The notes beneath the pieces are model-generated. The model was not told where the DNA came from and did not search any database. It saw only the letters and a list, made by a program, of their open reading frames with translations. A DNA stretch of 10,338 nucleotides from Euperipatoides rowelli (taxonomy: Eukaryota > Onychophora > Udeonychophora > Euonychophora > Peripatopsidae), in assembly GCA_003024985.2 (NCBI GenBank), contig PXIH01S0016982.1; one strand, 5' to 3'. The translations under genes and the position numbers were made by a program. Shown piece by piece: positions 1 to 7,760 of this stretch (position 1 is its first letter; each line of letters begins with the position of its first letter).

Positions 1-350
1 TCGGCATTTTACGGTATATATATACAAGTCTAACTACATTTATTAGTTAAGTATAACATTTTTAGGAATTATTAATTTTTTTTAATATGGATATACACCA
101 CCAAAGATTGGTAACAGTGACATATAATGTAACAGAGTGACTTTATCAAATTATATGTAAATTACTATTATTAGTGCATAGAACATGTTCTAAATATATA
201 GACTAAATTATTTTTCAAGTTCATAGACTCCGCTTGATCTTGTGAAATGATTAGTAGGCTATATGTTACTTTTGTAATATGTATTCATTCAAAAGAGCAG
301 TCCAAATCATCCACTAGCCTACATATTTGTTTTGACCAATATATCTCATC

Positions 351-421
351 TTGTTCTTATATCAAATATTCAAGATGAGATATTCAAAATTTCTCATCTT
401 GAATATTTGATATAAGAACAA
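351..421. repeat. Perfect inverted repeat, 30-bp arms, 11-nt spacer
   Basis: Bases 351-380 and 392-421 are exact reverse complements, separated by an 11-nt spacer at 381-391. A 13-base segment just outside and overlapping the left arm (341-353) is also the reverse complement of 371-383, so three related blocks lie together. A transcript would fold into a fully paired 30-bp stem. Perfect pairing suggests a recent foldback duplication or a small MITE. A microRNA precursor is possible, but those normally carry mismatches. Confidence 0.9.
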
Positions 422-965
422 AATATTTTTGTACGATCTCATTTTGTGTTGTCAGTTTCAGCTGAACACAATCACCCTTTGTGTAATGTATAGGCCGATT
501 GTTTTCATTATTATTTCGGAATTCTATTTTCTGAAATCATATATAAAGATTCTACTTTTATTTATTTCAATGTTTTATGTATAAGAACTCATTGAACCAC
601 TTAACAAATAGACATTTATTAAAAAATTTACTTTTAAGATATTCTGTATTTTTTTTATTAGAACATGTTATGCATTTTCCATATACAGTATGCAAGCTTC
701 TTCAGGATTATATGTAATATACCTGAGTAAGTCATGTTTATTGGCAAGACAAAATTTGTCAATTTGTGCAATGATTTGTAGAATCTAGTTTACATTAGCA
801 TGGTAGTAACACACATATTGTAAGGCAAATTACCTTGAAACATTGCTGCATTGAGTCGTGTGAATTTAGTCAATTCTACTTTTACAGTATATCTGGGTTA
901 TCTTCACAAATGAGAGCATATGCTTATCTCAAAGTTAAAACTAAATATTTTTTCTGGTTTTTCAC

Positions 966-1107
966 CTGAACACCATCTTCCTGAACCATCTTTTTTACTT
1001 GATACTGTCCATGAAATGTCATTTTTGTGATAGAAATATACTATCATCTTTGAATGAGTTAGATCTATCTTATTATGTGGCACATTTGTTATGAATGTTG
1101 GTTTCAT
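966..1107 (-). CDS. Candidate short exon, unknown protein
   Basis: Reading the minus strand down from 1107, an ATG with A at position -3 opens a frame. It includes the pieces IVYFYHKNDISWTVSSKKDG and RWCS. An in-frame TAA lies 9 nt upstream of the ATG. At 966/965 there is a good 5' splice donor (CAG|GTGAAA), which would end a 142-nt first coding exon in phase 1. Without splicing, the frame runs on to a stop at 906-904. The amino-acid makeup is protein-like, but I recognise no family. No partner exon is visible downstream on the minus strand before the window ends. It may be a chance open frame. Confidence 0.22.
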
Positions 1108-1869
1108 TATTATTTAATCCAACAGTTTTTTTCAAATATGACAGCCTTTGTTCGCTTTCATGGGTTAGGGGTAAGGCAGACTTTGTTCTTTTTACAGTTT
1201 TTCCAAAACTAGCCCGGTTTTTATAGACTCATTTTTCTCATCTGGCATTAAAATTTCAGGATTTGCTTTCTTTTTTTGCTCTGCATATTTGCTGTCATTT
1301 TCTCTTTTGTTCCCTTGCTAATATAAAATTTTTCTTTCTAGCTGTTAAATGTTCTATTTATCGTTTTTTTTTAAATTGTACATAGACTTTTTTATGTCTT
1401 TGCAAGTACGGTAGTTTTTGTTTTTCAGCATTCATTAGTGGCATATTGTTATTTTTTTAAAAAAATGCATTCAAGCTAGGCTATAATTTTTAACCTGAAA
1501 TAATGGGTTAAACTGATTAATATCTGTAACCGGGCTCAACTGAAAATTAAGAGCTTTGTTAATAGTTTCTCTTTACCAGAAAAGGAGTCACTCTTTTACT
1601 AGGAAATTAGTCACATTGTTACCAGAATAATGTCACTCTTTTACCACTGTTTCTCTCTCTAAATAATAAATAATTGCCACTTGCATTCTATAGCATTCCA
1701 CAAATGTATGTTGATCTGTATTTATCAACATTTGGAGCGATACTTTAAAAATTGTTTTTATAGTAACAGAGTGGCATCTTAAACAACGCTTTTTATAAAC
1801 TGTAAAACATGAAAAGAAAAAAACTTTTTTAATTATTAATATTAATTGCAGTAGTTATTTTATTTCATA

Positions 1870-2553
1870 TAAATTATTAGCAATATGGCTCTGGACAGGT
1901 AGCGTCTGTGGGGCCCAAAGCCCAGTAAGGCTACTGCCGGTGGGGTTGGTGCTACAGGCTCTGGTGGGCTCAAGAACATAAATTCATTGGTGTCTCAAGG
2001 GTCGCCTGTCACTCTTTTAAGTGTGAAGGGCGTAGCTGGTCCACATGCCGTTTGCCTAATTTTCCGTCAGGAAATTCAAGGAGGTAGGTTAAGGAGCCAT
2101 ATTTTTTGTGGATTTTAGCTGGGGTCCAATGATTAATATTTTTTGTAGGATTTGTTGGCTCATGAGGAAGGATCTCGGCTTGATGCTGGAAATGGGTTCG
2201 TTTGGGGGGTGGTTTGATTAGGTGTAGCATGTTGTGTCCTAGAAATAGTTCTGCCGGGGGTTTTCTGATGGGTATGAGGGGTGAAACGATAGAATAAAAG
2301 TTCATTTACCCTTACTATTAAGAGTTGTTTGTCATTGAAGGTTTTTAGGATTTACACAAAGCGTCCGGCCTGGCCGTTGGAATATGGGTGATATGGTGCT
2401 GAGAGAATATGGTGGATCCCTCTATTTCTGCAGGAGGTCTCAAATTTTGTCGAGGTGAACTGCATGCCATTGTCCTTCACCAGGTGTAGGGGGTAACCAT
2501 ATCGGGTAAAAATTCTTCCAGAGCTGTGACGGGGCTGATGGTGTCGGTACTGG
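1870..2553 (-). pseudogene. pol: Ty3/gypsy pol fragment: integrase core, C-terminal domain and tail
   Basis: Integrase joins reverse-transcribed element DNA to the host chromosome. Read from 2553 downward, the fragment starts late in the catalytic core, after the first catalytic Asp. The second Asp is in DNGMQF (codon 2474-2472). The conserved block SAPYHPYSNGQAGRF follows in the same frame. Exactly 35 residues after that Asp, where the catalytic Glu belongs, the codon is GGA (Gly, 2366-2364). A TAA follows at 2354-2352. A C-terminal portion (2305-2009) contains PPAELFLG, LTYLLEFPDG and KRHVDQLRP, typical of the integrase C-terminal (GPY/F-like) domain. A Pro-rich, Arg-containing tail continues to about 1870 in another frame. 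The core upstream of the Asp is out of frame, which points to an indel near 2490-2510. It cannot encode an active enzyme. Confidence 0.85.
2009..2305 (-). pseudogene. pol: Longest open part of the left integrase: C-terminal domain
   Basis: This 98-codon open frame is part of the left pol fragment. Its first dozen residues are probably out of the ancestral frame. From KPPAELFLG on, it follows the usual order of a Ty3/gypsy integrase end: a PAELFLG block, a spacer, then the YLLEFPDG and RHVDQLRP motifs near the end. The matching part of the right copy stops after LHLIKPP. Only this copy therefore keeps the C-terminal domain, which in the family helps bind DNA or chromatin. The ATG is not a native start, since integrase is made as part of the pol polyprotein. 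Confidence 0.8.
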
Positions 2554-2563
2554 ATACCAGTAC
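2547..2563. repeat. Palindrome at the junction of the two pol copies
   Basis: GTACTGG (2547-2553) and CCAGTAC (2557-2563) form a 7-bp inverted repeat around ATA. It falls where minus-strand integrase sequence changes to plus-strand RNase H sequence. A short palindrome at an inversion junction fits fold-back or template-switch joining, though it could be chance. Confidence 0.6.
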
Positions 2564-2935
2564 GTGTTCGGCCGGAATTTTACGCTCATCACAGACCATA
2601 ATCCCCTTACTTGCATTTTTGGCACACTAAAACAAATCCCAATCATAGCGGCAGCCAGACTCCAACACTGGGCACTTACCCTATCAGCTTACTCTTCTGA
2701 CATTAAATTTAAAGTTTTAAAAAGCAACCTAAATGCCGATGCACCGTCTCGCTCACCCTGCTCCTCCATGGAACCCCACCCTGATGAAGTACCTAAAGAT
2801 ATATTGCTCATCAAACAAATAGAGACCTTCCCAATCTCCCATCAGGATATTGTGGCAGAGACCCTGAAAGACCATACCCTCCAGCATTTCAATTTTCCAA
2901 AGCTGGTTGGCCTAGCTCGGTTTCCCCAGACTTAG
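2557..2935 (+). pseudogene. pol: Ty3/gypsy pol fragment: C-terminal part of RNase H
   Basis: The RNase H domain degrades the RNA strand during reverse transcription. The frame through 2564 contains FTLITDHNPL, then AAARLQHWALTLSAY, then a block ending NADAPSR. This is the characteristic order of the last half of the RNase H-like domain in Ty3/gypsy pol. The reverse transcriptase and the first catalytic acidic residues of RNase H would lie upstream but are cut off at the junction near 2557. The frame carries on into the linker before integrase and ends at TAG 2933-2935. The linker continues in a different frame from about 2905, so there is a frameshift before the stop. No native start codon exists. 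Confidence 0.85.
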
Positions 2936-3675
2936 TCCCGTACAAATCCAGATCAGAGGAAATATCAAGATAAGTGCTTACTATGGGGCCTACGCGTCCT
3001 AATTCCCAACTCATCGTGACCTATGCTCCTCAAGGAACTACATCATTTTCATACTAGAATTGTAGAGATGAAAATGATGGCAAGTAGCCTTTTTTGGGGC
3101 CCTGCCTAGTTAGAGACGATGTATTGCCCACTCTTGTGAACAATGTCCTTACAGGCAAACGAGCCACCAAAAGCCCCTCTATATCCTTGGATCCGACCAA
3201 CACCCCCCTGGGAACACGTATACATGGACTATACAGGACCCTTTATGGGACACATGTTTCTCGTCCTAGTCGATGCCTTTTCCAAGTGGTAGGAGGTATC
3301 CATTTTGAGCAACACCGACATCATCAGCACCGCCACAGCTCTGGAAGAATTTTTTACCCAATATGGTTTCCCCCCCTACACCTGGTAACAGACAATGGCA
3401 TGCAGTTCACCTCGACAAAATTTGAGACCTACTACAGAAATAGAAGGATCCACCATACCCTCTCGCACCATATCGCCCATCTTCCAACGGCCAGGCAACT
3501 CCTAAAAAGATTCTTAAAAACCATCAATGACGAACAACTCTTAAGAGTAAGGGTAAATGAACTTTTCTTCTCCTCTCGTTCCACCCCTCATACCCTTATC
3601 GGAAAATCCCCGGCAGAACTATTTCTAGGACGCAACATACGCAATAGGCTCCACCTAATCAAACCACCCTCATAG
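2936..3675 (+). pseudogene. pol: Ty3/gypsy pol fragment: integrase zinc-binding region and catalytic core
   Basis: This continues the right-hand copy. The N-terminal zinc-binding region is visible as LHHFHT with its His codons at 3041-3052, but only one Cys of the expected CxxC pair can be seen (3144-3146). The core begins with MDYTGPF (first catalytic Asp, 3227-3229), then DAFSKW, where an in-frame TAG interrupts at 3290-3292. A C-run at 3370-3376 marks a frameshift. The second Asp follows in DNGMQF (3391-3393). A one-base loss near 3464 shifts the frame again, and the site of the catalytic Glu reads ACT (3498-3500). The block KSPAELFLGRN ends the readable part, and a TAG follows LHLIKPPS. 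The C-terminal domain present in the left copy is deleted here. Non-functional. Confidence 0.85.
3041..3079. repeat. 12-bp hairpin inside the zinc-binding region
   Basis: CATCATTTTCAT (3041-3052) and ATGAAAATGATG (3068-3079) are perfect inverted repeats around a 15-nt loop. The left arm encodes the His residues of the zinc-binding motif. The pairing may be coincidental, arising from drift of degenerate coding sequence. Confidence 0.6.
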
Positions 3676-3678
3676 TAA

Positions 3679-3893
3679 TGTGGTGTATTGGACTTTGGAA
3701 CAATAACACTCGACACCACAATCCTTGTGCTATAATCGAACACTAGTTCTAAAATCATTACGGTACTAGATTAAATATTGAACTGTTAGGTTGGACTCTT
3801 AAGGCCCCCCTTAACTTAGTGTCAAGTAGTTCTGTAAGTCATCGTAATAAATCGGTAATCTTTAGTTATACTTACCTTGTAGTTCTTTTTACA
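3679..3893 (+). repeat. Probable Ty3/gypsy 3' LTR
   Basis: Directly after the broken pol lies a 215-bp segment starting TGTGGTGT and ending in ACA, the usual LTR ends. An internal ACACCACA (3713-3720) is the reverse complement of the first eight bases. An AATAAA poly(A) signal lies at 3846-3851, as expected for a 3' LTR. No purine-rich tract precedes it, consistent with the deletion that removed the end of pol. No second LTR was found in the window, so the ends are inferred. Confidence 0.45.
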
Positions 3894-3895
3894 CA

Positions 3896-4612
3896 CAATC
3901 TCCAGTATATAACAGAACGCAAATGTAACTTTTGCTAATAAGCTAATAGGGGCTGTTTGAAGCAAAAAATTGTTTTGAAAAATTAAAAAATAATGACTTA
4001 AGACACAACCATGTATGTGTAATTTGAAAATCTACTACTGCATGAAGTTGCGAATATATATATACTGTATAATATATATATACTGTATATATATATTGGA
4101 TATTTGGAATAATGTACAATGTACAGATTTCTTTTATTATTTTGAATGGTGTATCGGTTCATAAAACTTTACTTTTTTGGCAAATGTTTTCATCAATTAT
4201 TTCAATGATGCTACCGAAATCTTTCTAATGCAAATATGAACCACTTAAAATAATAATGTATGAGATAGAGCTTGGCTTGGAATGTTTCAAAGACCTGCAG
4301 AGTATATGGAGCATAGGCTGCCTAAAATAATACATGATAGCATCACTGACTACTCATATTACTCATTTTCATGTCTTCAAGCTATTTGTATCTAGCAAAT
4401 GATATAACTGACAATAATTATATTGTGACGTACAGACACCAAGACAGTTCTTAGGTGCCTTGTACTTCTGGCAGGTGTGGGGAAAGCCATACAGATAGGG
4501 TTACCAGATTTACGTTTTTTCCGTATTAGTGTTGTTTTTTTTTACTTAAAATATGTCTTCAATAATTTGAGGCTTTTGTACATATTTTTTTTACAAAAAG
4601 CAAAGTATAGAA
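3896..4612. other. AT-rich spacer with a (TA)n/TACTGTA tract
   Basis: No coding signal was found. A (TA)-rich microsatellite interrupted by ACTGTA lies at about 4053-4097 and is largely self-complementary. Nearer the end, around 4430-4500, the sequence is less AT-rich but keeps no convincing open frame on either strand. Confidence 0.6.
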
Positions 4613-4784
4613 CCCCCGTCGGGGTAGTCGAGTGGATAAGCACTTAGTTCGAGGCTAAGCTTGCTGCCGGTTCGAATCCGGGGAAACCTCTTTCCCCGGT
4701 TTAATGAGATCAAGTTGAAAACAGTCTTTCCTCGGAAGTATAGTATATTACAAATCGTCTTAATCGCAGAATCCAGAGATTTTT
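4613..4784 (+). repeat. tRNA-Ser(CGA)-like Pol III sequence: SINE head or tRNA pseudogene
   Basis: An A-box-like TAGTCGAGTGG (4625-4635) and a consensus B box GGTTCGAATCC (4669-4679) are spaced as in a tRNA gene. A perfect 5-bp anticodon stem (CTTAG 4643-4647, CTAAG 4655-4659) encloses a 7-base loop with anticodon CGA (4650-4652), which reads serine UCG. It departs from a true tRNA-Ser: the D-stem is weak, the long variable arm is replaced by six bases, and the outermost T-stem pair is mismatched. GTCGGGG (4618-4624) can pair with CCCCGGT (4694-4700) only across about 11 extra bases. A run of five T at 4780-4784 would end a Pol III transcript of about 165 nt. A tRNA-derived SINE or a tRNA pseudogene fits best. 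Confidence 0.6.
4678..4699 (+). repeat. 9-bp hairpin overlapping the tRNA-like 3' side
   Basis: CCGGGGAAA (4678-4686) and TTTCCCCGG (4691-4699) pair perfectly around the loop CCTC. The left arm is also the 3' strand of the T-stem, so the tRNA fold and this hairpin are mutually exclusive. Confidence 0.8.
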
Positions 4785-4863
4785 CTCTGAATTATTGTAA
4801 GCACGTAAAGTGTGTTTAGAAATATGTTTACATTGTAAAAATTCATATTGTAAATAAATCCAT

Positions 4864-4892
4864 TGTTTCGCCCCTGGGCGAAACATTTTTTT
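4864..4892. repeat. GC-rich 10-bp palindrome followed by seven T
   Basis: TGTTTCGCCC (4864-4873) and GGGCGAAACA (4876-4885) are perfect inverted repeats with two central bases. A T-run follows at 4886-4892. It resembles a bacterial intrinsic terminator, but in this eukaryotic setting the T-run could at most act as a Pol III stop. Its function is unknown. Confidence 0.7.
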
Positions 4893-5125
4893 ATTAAAGT
4901 ACAGTATATTGTAAAAGCACTAGATCTAGTGACTTGTCTGAACGGTTGGCAACACAATAGTATCGTGAGCAATCGTGTAGTGTCCACACTCTTACAGCCA
5001 CACTAAGAATTGTTTTTCTTTTTTCAAGCGGTTGCTAAAATCTATTAATCATTAGCGGATTGTTAAAGATACAAGTAAATCAAAATGTGTTCTGTTTAAA
5101 TTGGACCGTATGCGCATATTAATGC
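4893..5125. other. Non-coding spacer
   Basis: No gene, RNA or repeat was recognised between the palindrome with its T-run and the degenerate coding relic. Confidence 0.5.
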
Positions 5126-5512
5126 AATACTGTCGCAGGTACAAGGAGAAGAGCTAAAGGAAAAACCAGGATATTAAATGCTCCAGAATAACAGTTTCTC
5201 CTAGAAGCGCAGACTCTGGACTGTTCAAACAAATAACTCAAAACAAAAAAACCAGCGTAATTTTGTCGGAGTCTTCCACATCCGAAGAAGAAAGACAAGA
5301 ATTTGATCAATAGTGACACTTTTAGAGAGTAGGGGGGAAACCCAGAAGGAGAATATTGATTGAATTCCTTGTGCGTCAAATATTGAGAAAGTGTTCTATG
5401 TTAGTAAAGTAATCGAACACGAAACCCCAAAATACAAGATGATGCAGATATTTATAAAGTGTCGGAAGATGCTGTAAAAGTGTTACTTCCCTCAACCAAC
5501 TCAGTTTGGTAG
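5126..5512 (+). pseudogene. Frameshifted coding relic, possibly a DNA-transposase C-terminal end
   Basis: Coding-like text continues through several plus-strand frames. One frame gives a basic segment with RRRAKGKTRILNAPE ending at a stop near 5187. A second (5158-5313, 51 codons) carries SPRSADSGLF and an acidic Ser-rich end, SESSTSEEERQEF, then TAG. Around 5390-5500 further pieces appear: FYVSKVIEHETPKYK, then DDADIYKVS and VLLPSTNSVW in the next frame. A basic GK.RIL..PE segment followed by an acidic Ser/Glu stretch recalls the C-terminal tails of pogo/Tigger-like transposases, but no DDE catalytic motif lies in this piece. The assignment is inference. Frameshifts and stops make it non-functional. 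Confidence 0.35.
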
Positions 5513-5635
5513 CACTTAATCACAAAATTTGTACATGTTGTTTAGTGTGGACTTCAACTTATTAAACATTCAATAAACTTGGGGCCAGTAAAAGTTTAAA
5601 AAATGTTTGCAATTTTGATATGCCTCTAATTATTA

Positions 5636-5696
5636 ATGTCCGAACCAATCCCAAATGTGTCCAAAGCAGCACTGATACAGGGATTGGTTCGGACAT
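5636..5696. repeat. Inverted repeat with 17-bp arms, 27-nt loop
   Basis: Bases 5636-5652 and 5680-5696 are perfect reverse complements, with the core TCCGAACCAATCCC on the left and GGGATTGGTTCGGA on the right. The arms are much more GC-rich than the DNA around them. It lies about 120 bases downstream of the degenerate coding relic, so it may be a transposon end or a small MITE. A second copy was not found in the window. Confidence 0.85.
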
Positions 5697-5699
5697 GTT

Positions 5700-7024
5700 A
5701 CTTAAAAAATATTATATTTCTATCTTGCAGATAAAAATTGTAAAATGCAATAAACTATAAAAGGATGCATGAATAGAATGCCGTAAATATATTAGCTTTT
5801 CACGCGATACATCATTTTAGTCCGAAGTAGCCACTCTCTCCCCTGTATATAAAGAGCAAATACACATTGCCCCAATATCATATATATTTTTATAATTATA
5901 GAAAATTTCAATTTTAACATACTTTTTATAACAAATTCTTTAATTTTTTGACATTAAGTGCAATACAAAAACCATTCTTTTTCTCTGATTATAAAATAAA
6001 TTATACTAAAATGAGTAGAGAATGATTTTGAATACTTCATTTATGTTTGTCTCATAAAACATACAACAGTGAAGCATGCTAACGATCTAACACTATAATT
6101 ACAGTAAAAAAAGATGGGCTGCTTTTTTGATTTGGTCACCTGTTATTTAAAAATCATAATAGAAATGCATTTTCACTAAAAATAAATCTTAATCGTGTTA
6201 ATATTAGCATTCATAATACATTTTAAAAACGAAAAGAAAATACAATCTTCAATAACTTATCACATCAAATATTGACTGAATACTTTACAGTATATTTATA
6301 AATTTTGTTAAGACATCATTCAAAGCATCAATCGTTTCAAATTTATCTTAGCAACTTCTGGAATGAGTTTTATTTACAATGAATCACTTTTGTCTTGATT
6401 CTTGACATTCATAAAGGAATCCATAATTGTATGGAATGTAATAGCTACATTACATTTTAATAAGAACCGATTAAAGAAAGGCTTCATGCTTTGACCACCA
6501 GGGACCAAAACTTATGTTTGGTTTTTATTTTTCTCAATTAGGCTATAATAATTCAAATGTTATATTTTCCTATTGACTTTTCTTTTTTTTTTTAAGTATA
6601 GGCCTACTCTTAAACAGTAGATCAGAACTTCTAAGTTTGGGCTCAATTAAGTGATATAACTAATATACCTCTACCATAGATTTACAGTAATTCAACACCC
6701 TGTTGCTTGTGATTTTAAGAATTTGCAATCTCAGGCAAACTATACATTGGATATCGACATGAATACAAATTACTATTTTACAGAGAATTAAACAAGTCAC
6801 TGAAAAAATGAATATTGCTTTCGTGACTTAAAATTTATTTCCTGAATTGAGAAAATGGAAAAAAACTCAGATTTATACATAGGAAATAAAAAGCCATGTA
6901 AAAAATATTTGTGTGGATGCACTCCACCTCTGACTAAAATACACTCTGTATTTACTTTTCTGATTCTCAACAAGTCATAAATCCCTTAATAATGATAACT
7001 TTACCATTCCATTAGATCTTAAAC
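5700..7024. other. AT-rich non-coding DNA
   Basis: No exon, RNA gene or clear repeat was found on either strand. An acceptor-like TTTCTATCTTGCAG at about 5717-5730 (plus) is followed by only a short open frame. Scattered TTTATT words would be AATAAA signals on the minus strand. They lie 1 kb or more beyond the 7853 stop codon, so a link to that gene is doubtful. Confidence 0.6.
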
Positions 7025-7428
7025 CAGGGCTTGAATTAGGGGATGGGGAACAAATCAACACTATTTTTTTAATTTTTGAATGGCAGAATGGAATTACTTT
7101 TTTTTTTTTTCAGGCTGATGTCGCCTTTGAAGACAGGAGCCAATAGTAATGCAAAACAAGACATTTGTAATAACTAAGGAATATTAACATCAACTCAGCA
7201 GATAACTATAATTGCCTCCCAAATATCTCACTATTGTAAATAATGATAATGGCTCCACCTGTTCATGTTTGACCACCTGTAATAATATGTAAAATGATAG
7301 TTGATGTACCTGGTGTGCAGTTGACAGCCAATCAGATTTCTTAAGTTTACTCAAAGGGTTTTGTATATTCGGAAAATTATTGAAAGGTGAGTACATCCAT
7401 TCTTTCAGCCATTTAATTTCAAGCCCTG
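7025..7428. mobile_element. Candidate hAT-type MITE, about 404 bp
   Basis: The segment starts CAGGGCTTGAATTA (7025-7038). Its other end, read on the minus strand from 7428, starts CAGGGCTTGAAATTA, giving terminal inverted repeats alike over 14 bases but for one inserted base. A CAGGG start is typical of hAT-superfamily ends. Inside are a T-run ending in CAG (7098-7113), which looks like a splice acceptor, and an imperfect inverted pair ACAGGAGCCA (7130s) and TGGCTCCACCTG (7251-7262). No transposase is encoded. The 8-bp flanks (7017-7024 and 7429-7436) do not match, so no target-site duplication is visible. It may be old. Confidence 0.5.
7412..7417 (-). promoter_or_regulatory. Possible poly(A) signal (ATTAAA) for the minus-strand gene
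   Basis: On the minus strand this is the first ATTAAA or AATAAA-type hexamer I find downstream of the stop codon at 7855-7853, about 440 bases away. It lies inside the right terminal repeat of the candidate MITE. Its use is unproven. Confidence 0.25.
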
Positions 7429-7760
7429 GAATATGGAAATGTTATTGTACTTATACAGTTGGCTACATGAAGCCAATCTCGAGTTTTGGTAATGACTTCC
7501 GACAATAAGTTCCTACTAATGTGAAGTAGTCAACAATAAGACTAACAGCTTATACTTTGCCATTAGGGTAAGTGTAAATTATTATACCTTAATATCAAAA
7601 GTGAACTTCTTTATGAATAGAACTTTGAAGGCAAATGAGAAATCTTGAATCACCTGAGTTTATAGCCAAGTGTTGTCAGAAATGTATAAAAATACAATTT
7701 ACTTTTGTGTTTAGCATAGGCTTAAAATATTATTTTGGCATATCGGAGGAAGGTAGGTTT

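Larger units (their letters stand above)
1..1868. other. AT-rich non-coding DNA
   Basis: No convincing gene is seen apart from the weak exon candidate at 966-1107. Both strands are dense in stop codons and in T or A runs. The stretch contains the inverted repeat at 351-421 and a 16-bp A/T palindrome at 1451-1466. The recurrent words TAGGCT, TAGGCC and TACAGTAT also occur here. It is most simply intergenic or intronic sequence. Confidence 0.7.
2208..3671. repeat. Long imperfect inverted repeat formed by the two integrase copies
   Basis: Bases 2208-2547 and 3296-3671 are the same integrase segment in opposite orientation, with about 750 bases between them. By eye most positions match, with scattered substitutions and small indels. 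A read-through RNA could form an imperfect stem of roughly 340-375 bp. Similarity was judged by reading, not by alignment software. Confidence 0.75.
1870..3895. mobile_element. Composite Ty3/gypsy remnant: two pol fragments head to head plus an LTR
   Basis: Two copies of the same pol region diverge from a junction near 2547-2563. The left copy runs on the minus strand (about 2553 down to 1870) and the right copy on the plus strand (about 2557 to 3675), followed by a probable 3' LTR (3679-3893). The shared part reads closely alike in opposite orientation. No gag, protease, reverse transcriptase, primer-binding site or 5' LTR is visible. The whole is a dead, truncated and rearranged insertion, markedly more GC-rich than the surrounding DNA. 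Confidence 0.85.

Noticed and set aside
1451-1466. 16-bp A/T palindrome
   Set aside because: Runs of T then A are expected in DNA this AT-rich; no further structure around it.
2440-2646. Minus-strand open frame of 68 codons
   Set aside because: It crosses the inversion junction: its first part is antisense to RNase H and its last part is integrase in a shifted frame. It is not a gene of its own.
4618-4700. Functional tRNA-Ser(CGA) gene
   Set aside because: Weak D-stem, no long variable arm, mismatched outer T-stem pair, and acceptor pairing only across about 11 extra bases.
4864-4892. Bacterial intrinsic terminator
   Set aside because: The hairpin plus T-run has the right shape, but introns, a Ty3/gypsy element and Pol III boxes show eukaryotic DNA.
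4760-4987. Minus-strand open frame of 75 codons
   Set aside because: It overlaps the T5 run and the 10-bp palindrome; composition is not convincing and no splice or domain support was found.
5119-5379. Minus-strand open frame of 86 codons
   Set aside because: Antisense to the plus-strand coding relic, whose peptide composition is far more protein-like.
7190-7396. Minus-strand open frame of 68 codons
   Set aside because: It lies wholly inside the candidate MITE and has no recognisable domain.
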